From Struthidea cinerea (lineage: Eukaryota > Chordata > Aves > Passeriformes > Corcoracidae): a DNA stretch of 64,000 bases. Each line of letters begins with the position of its first letter. Position 1 is the stretch's first letter. A program made the translations under genes and the position numbers. Below the pieces are notes generated by a model that saw only the letters and a list, made by a program, of their open reading frames with translations, did no database searches and was not told the DNA's origin. Shown here piece by piece: positions 62,246-64,000 of this stretch. The DNA is taken from positions 3,746,873-3,810,872 of the forward strand of contig VZTI01004803.1 of assembly GCA_013397865.1 (NCBI GenBank), given 5' to 3'.

Positions 62246-64000
62246 ACTTCCAAAATGGTGTTCCTGCCAATATGATGTATATTTAATAAATGACTTTTCA
62301 AACAGGTAAGAGTTTTATTTCAGCAGGCACTACCCATCTATAATTGAATTATCATTTGTGCTATATCAAAGTCTGCATAGTGGTATAATTGTTTTGTATA
62401 ATTGCTACACAACACTGGAATATACAAATTGTTTTGGGTCTGCTTAGATAAGTAGGAAATTTAATCTGAATTCTTGAATCTAAAATATACAGACTTCTTG
62501 TACAGATTCCAGCTAAACACAGGATAGATGAAGCACCATTGTTTAAAGACAAAACCAGCAATATTAGAGATATGGAAGGAAATTTTGTAATTGAAGTAAA
62601 ATAAACATCAACCTTAGATATATTTTTCAGACTGTACATATGCCTGAAGTATATGAATGATCATATCATATTCAAAGTTTTGCCGTGGCACCTTCACTGG
62701 GTCTTTTTAAAGGCTTATTAAGTATTTTATTCTATTATCTTTTCTGTCTAGCTGCTTGCTAATTGAAGGATCTTTACAGGCTCTCAGACTATAGAAAGCT
62801 TAGGCTGCATTGCCTGAAGTTGCATTGAGCAGAGCCTCATCAGCATTCAGCACCACTACCACGGCATAAAGCCTGCAAGAAGTGGGAAAAATTACCTACT
62901 GAAACATAAGAAGATGAAAAGAGGCCAGCAAGAAGAAAGAAAAGCTCCTCATTTCTGTTCTGAAGATCCTTTTTCTAATGGATCCCCCTCCCTAGCAATG
63001 TTGCGAATGGCAGATGATGTGTTCTGCAAATAGATCAGCAATGTCACTTCTAAAATTGCACTTTTTGGCATTCAGGTGTTAAAGCCAGTCAGCTGGTAGC
63101 CAGGCTTTATCCAAGGCTGCATTACAGAAAAAGAGTATATGTTAGATCATCTAGCAGCAATTACAGTAAAACACCTCTGGCTTGAGACAGAATCACTGTT
63201 ACTGTTGCTTCCTGCAGTGAATTCTGTCACTATCATATTTGCTTCCTTTTTCACTCCCAGGTGTCAGATATACTTGGCTGAGATTATTTTGCTGGGTTGA
63301 ATTAGTTCCACAACTTCTTCAGACACTGAAGTGACTGTTATCTCTCCAACCATTCCCAAACACCGAGATCTCAGTGAAAAATTGCAAAGATATATATCAG
63401 ATTATATTTTAAAAGGTATTGCAAAAGTCATTAAATAAATGATGAGATATCCATTGTTAGATTTACTCTAGTCACAGATGTAATATTTTTCTTCTTTCCT
63501 TTTTTTCCTTTTGCCATAATAATCACTGCAGCATATTGTAAATGCAATGAACCCCCATGCTATCTATGATGGACAGAACACAGAAATGGATTTATCATAT
63601 TGATTTATGATATTGTACTGTGCAAAGTTCAGGTGCAGTCATAAAATTTTGCTAGTTTCAGGAGTCTCTAGAAAGAAAAAAGGAAGGAAGGAAGGAAGAA
63701 GGGAAGAATAAAGAGAATCAAAGGAAGAAAGAATGGGAAGTACAAAAAACATAATATTCCCCTTCTTATATGTAAAAATATAAGGGAAATTTGCATGTCC
63801 ACAGATACTATAATGTGATATTTAGTTGCTATTTGCAGTTTGTATAATTCTTGCCCATCACATTAACTACCTAATATATGTGTATGCTACTGTTAAGGCC
63901 ATTTATTGTTTATTCCCTATGTAATTCTGTGTGGTTTATTTATTAATGTTCTGTCATAGCTTAAGTCTTGTGCAGCTTCATTAATTATTTTCACAGGCTA
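62246..64000. other. Unique AT-rich non-coding DNA to the window end
   Basis: No gene is recognised. A plus-strand frame without a start (about 62854-63033) stays open for some 60 codons but has no known motif. A small GGAA array lies at 63682-63698. Confidence 0.5.
63682..63698 (+). repeat. Short (GGAA)n array
   Basis: Four GGAA units in a purine-rich stretch (63671-63735). Confidence 0.85.

Noticed and set aside
62854..63033. Open frame of about 60 codons without a start, as a possible exon
   Set aside because: There is no convincing acceptor or donor pair and no recognised motif.

Overview
The window reads as avian nuclear DNA from a gene-poor, AT-rich stretch: a gene desert or the inside of a very long intron. 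The evidence is the repeat content. There are several truncated CR1 LINE copies, whose 3' ends carry the ATTCTRTG-type octamer repeat and the GATGATCT...GGTCCCTTCCAAC block typical of birds. There are also several solo or broken LTRs whose terminal sequences I recognise from bird endogenous retroviruses of the ERVL and ERVK type. The species cannot be fixed from sequence alone; the LTR families suggest Neoaves. No complete protein-coding gene, rRNA, tRNA or CRISPR array is supported. All open frames are short (the longest is 186 codons) and most are explained by LTRs, microsatellites or chance.

Layout. 1-4.3 kb: a solo LTR with a 5-bp target-site duplication (1731-2168), a CR1 stub, a second LTR-like promoter segment (from 3014) and another CR1 stub. 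4.3-24 kb: mostly unique AT-rich DNA with a CR1 3' end (9617-9838), a fresh 53-bp tandem duplication (13875-13980), a 0.4-kb CR1 (17524-17932) and a purine tract. 24-29 kb is the LTR cluster: a 916-bp solo LTR flanked by AAGAC, a truncated ERVK-type LTR (26364-26660), and a 1,016-bp CpG-rich LTR-like element (28128-29143). That element holds four CACGTG E-boxes and has a possible primer-binding site next to it. 29-40 kb is unique AT-rich DNA. 40-43 kb has a GC-rich segment with a 38-bp minisatellite, a possible LTR, and two CR1 fragments. 47.4-48.1 kb holds a frameshifted retroelement ORF1-like remnant. 48.9 kb and 62.1 kb hold long (TTCC)n and (GAAA)n arrays. 54.1-54.5 kb has two CR1 fragments facing each other. 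A poly(A) tract with one undetermined base lies at 56.1 kb.

Because no genes are present, there is no pathway to describe. The material of interest is retroelement-derived: LTRs carrying promoter-like signals, and recent tandem duplications. A weak exon candidate sits at 61366-61577. I did not find a new biological system that the sequence can support.
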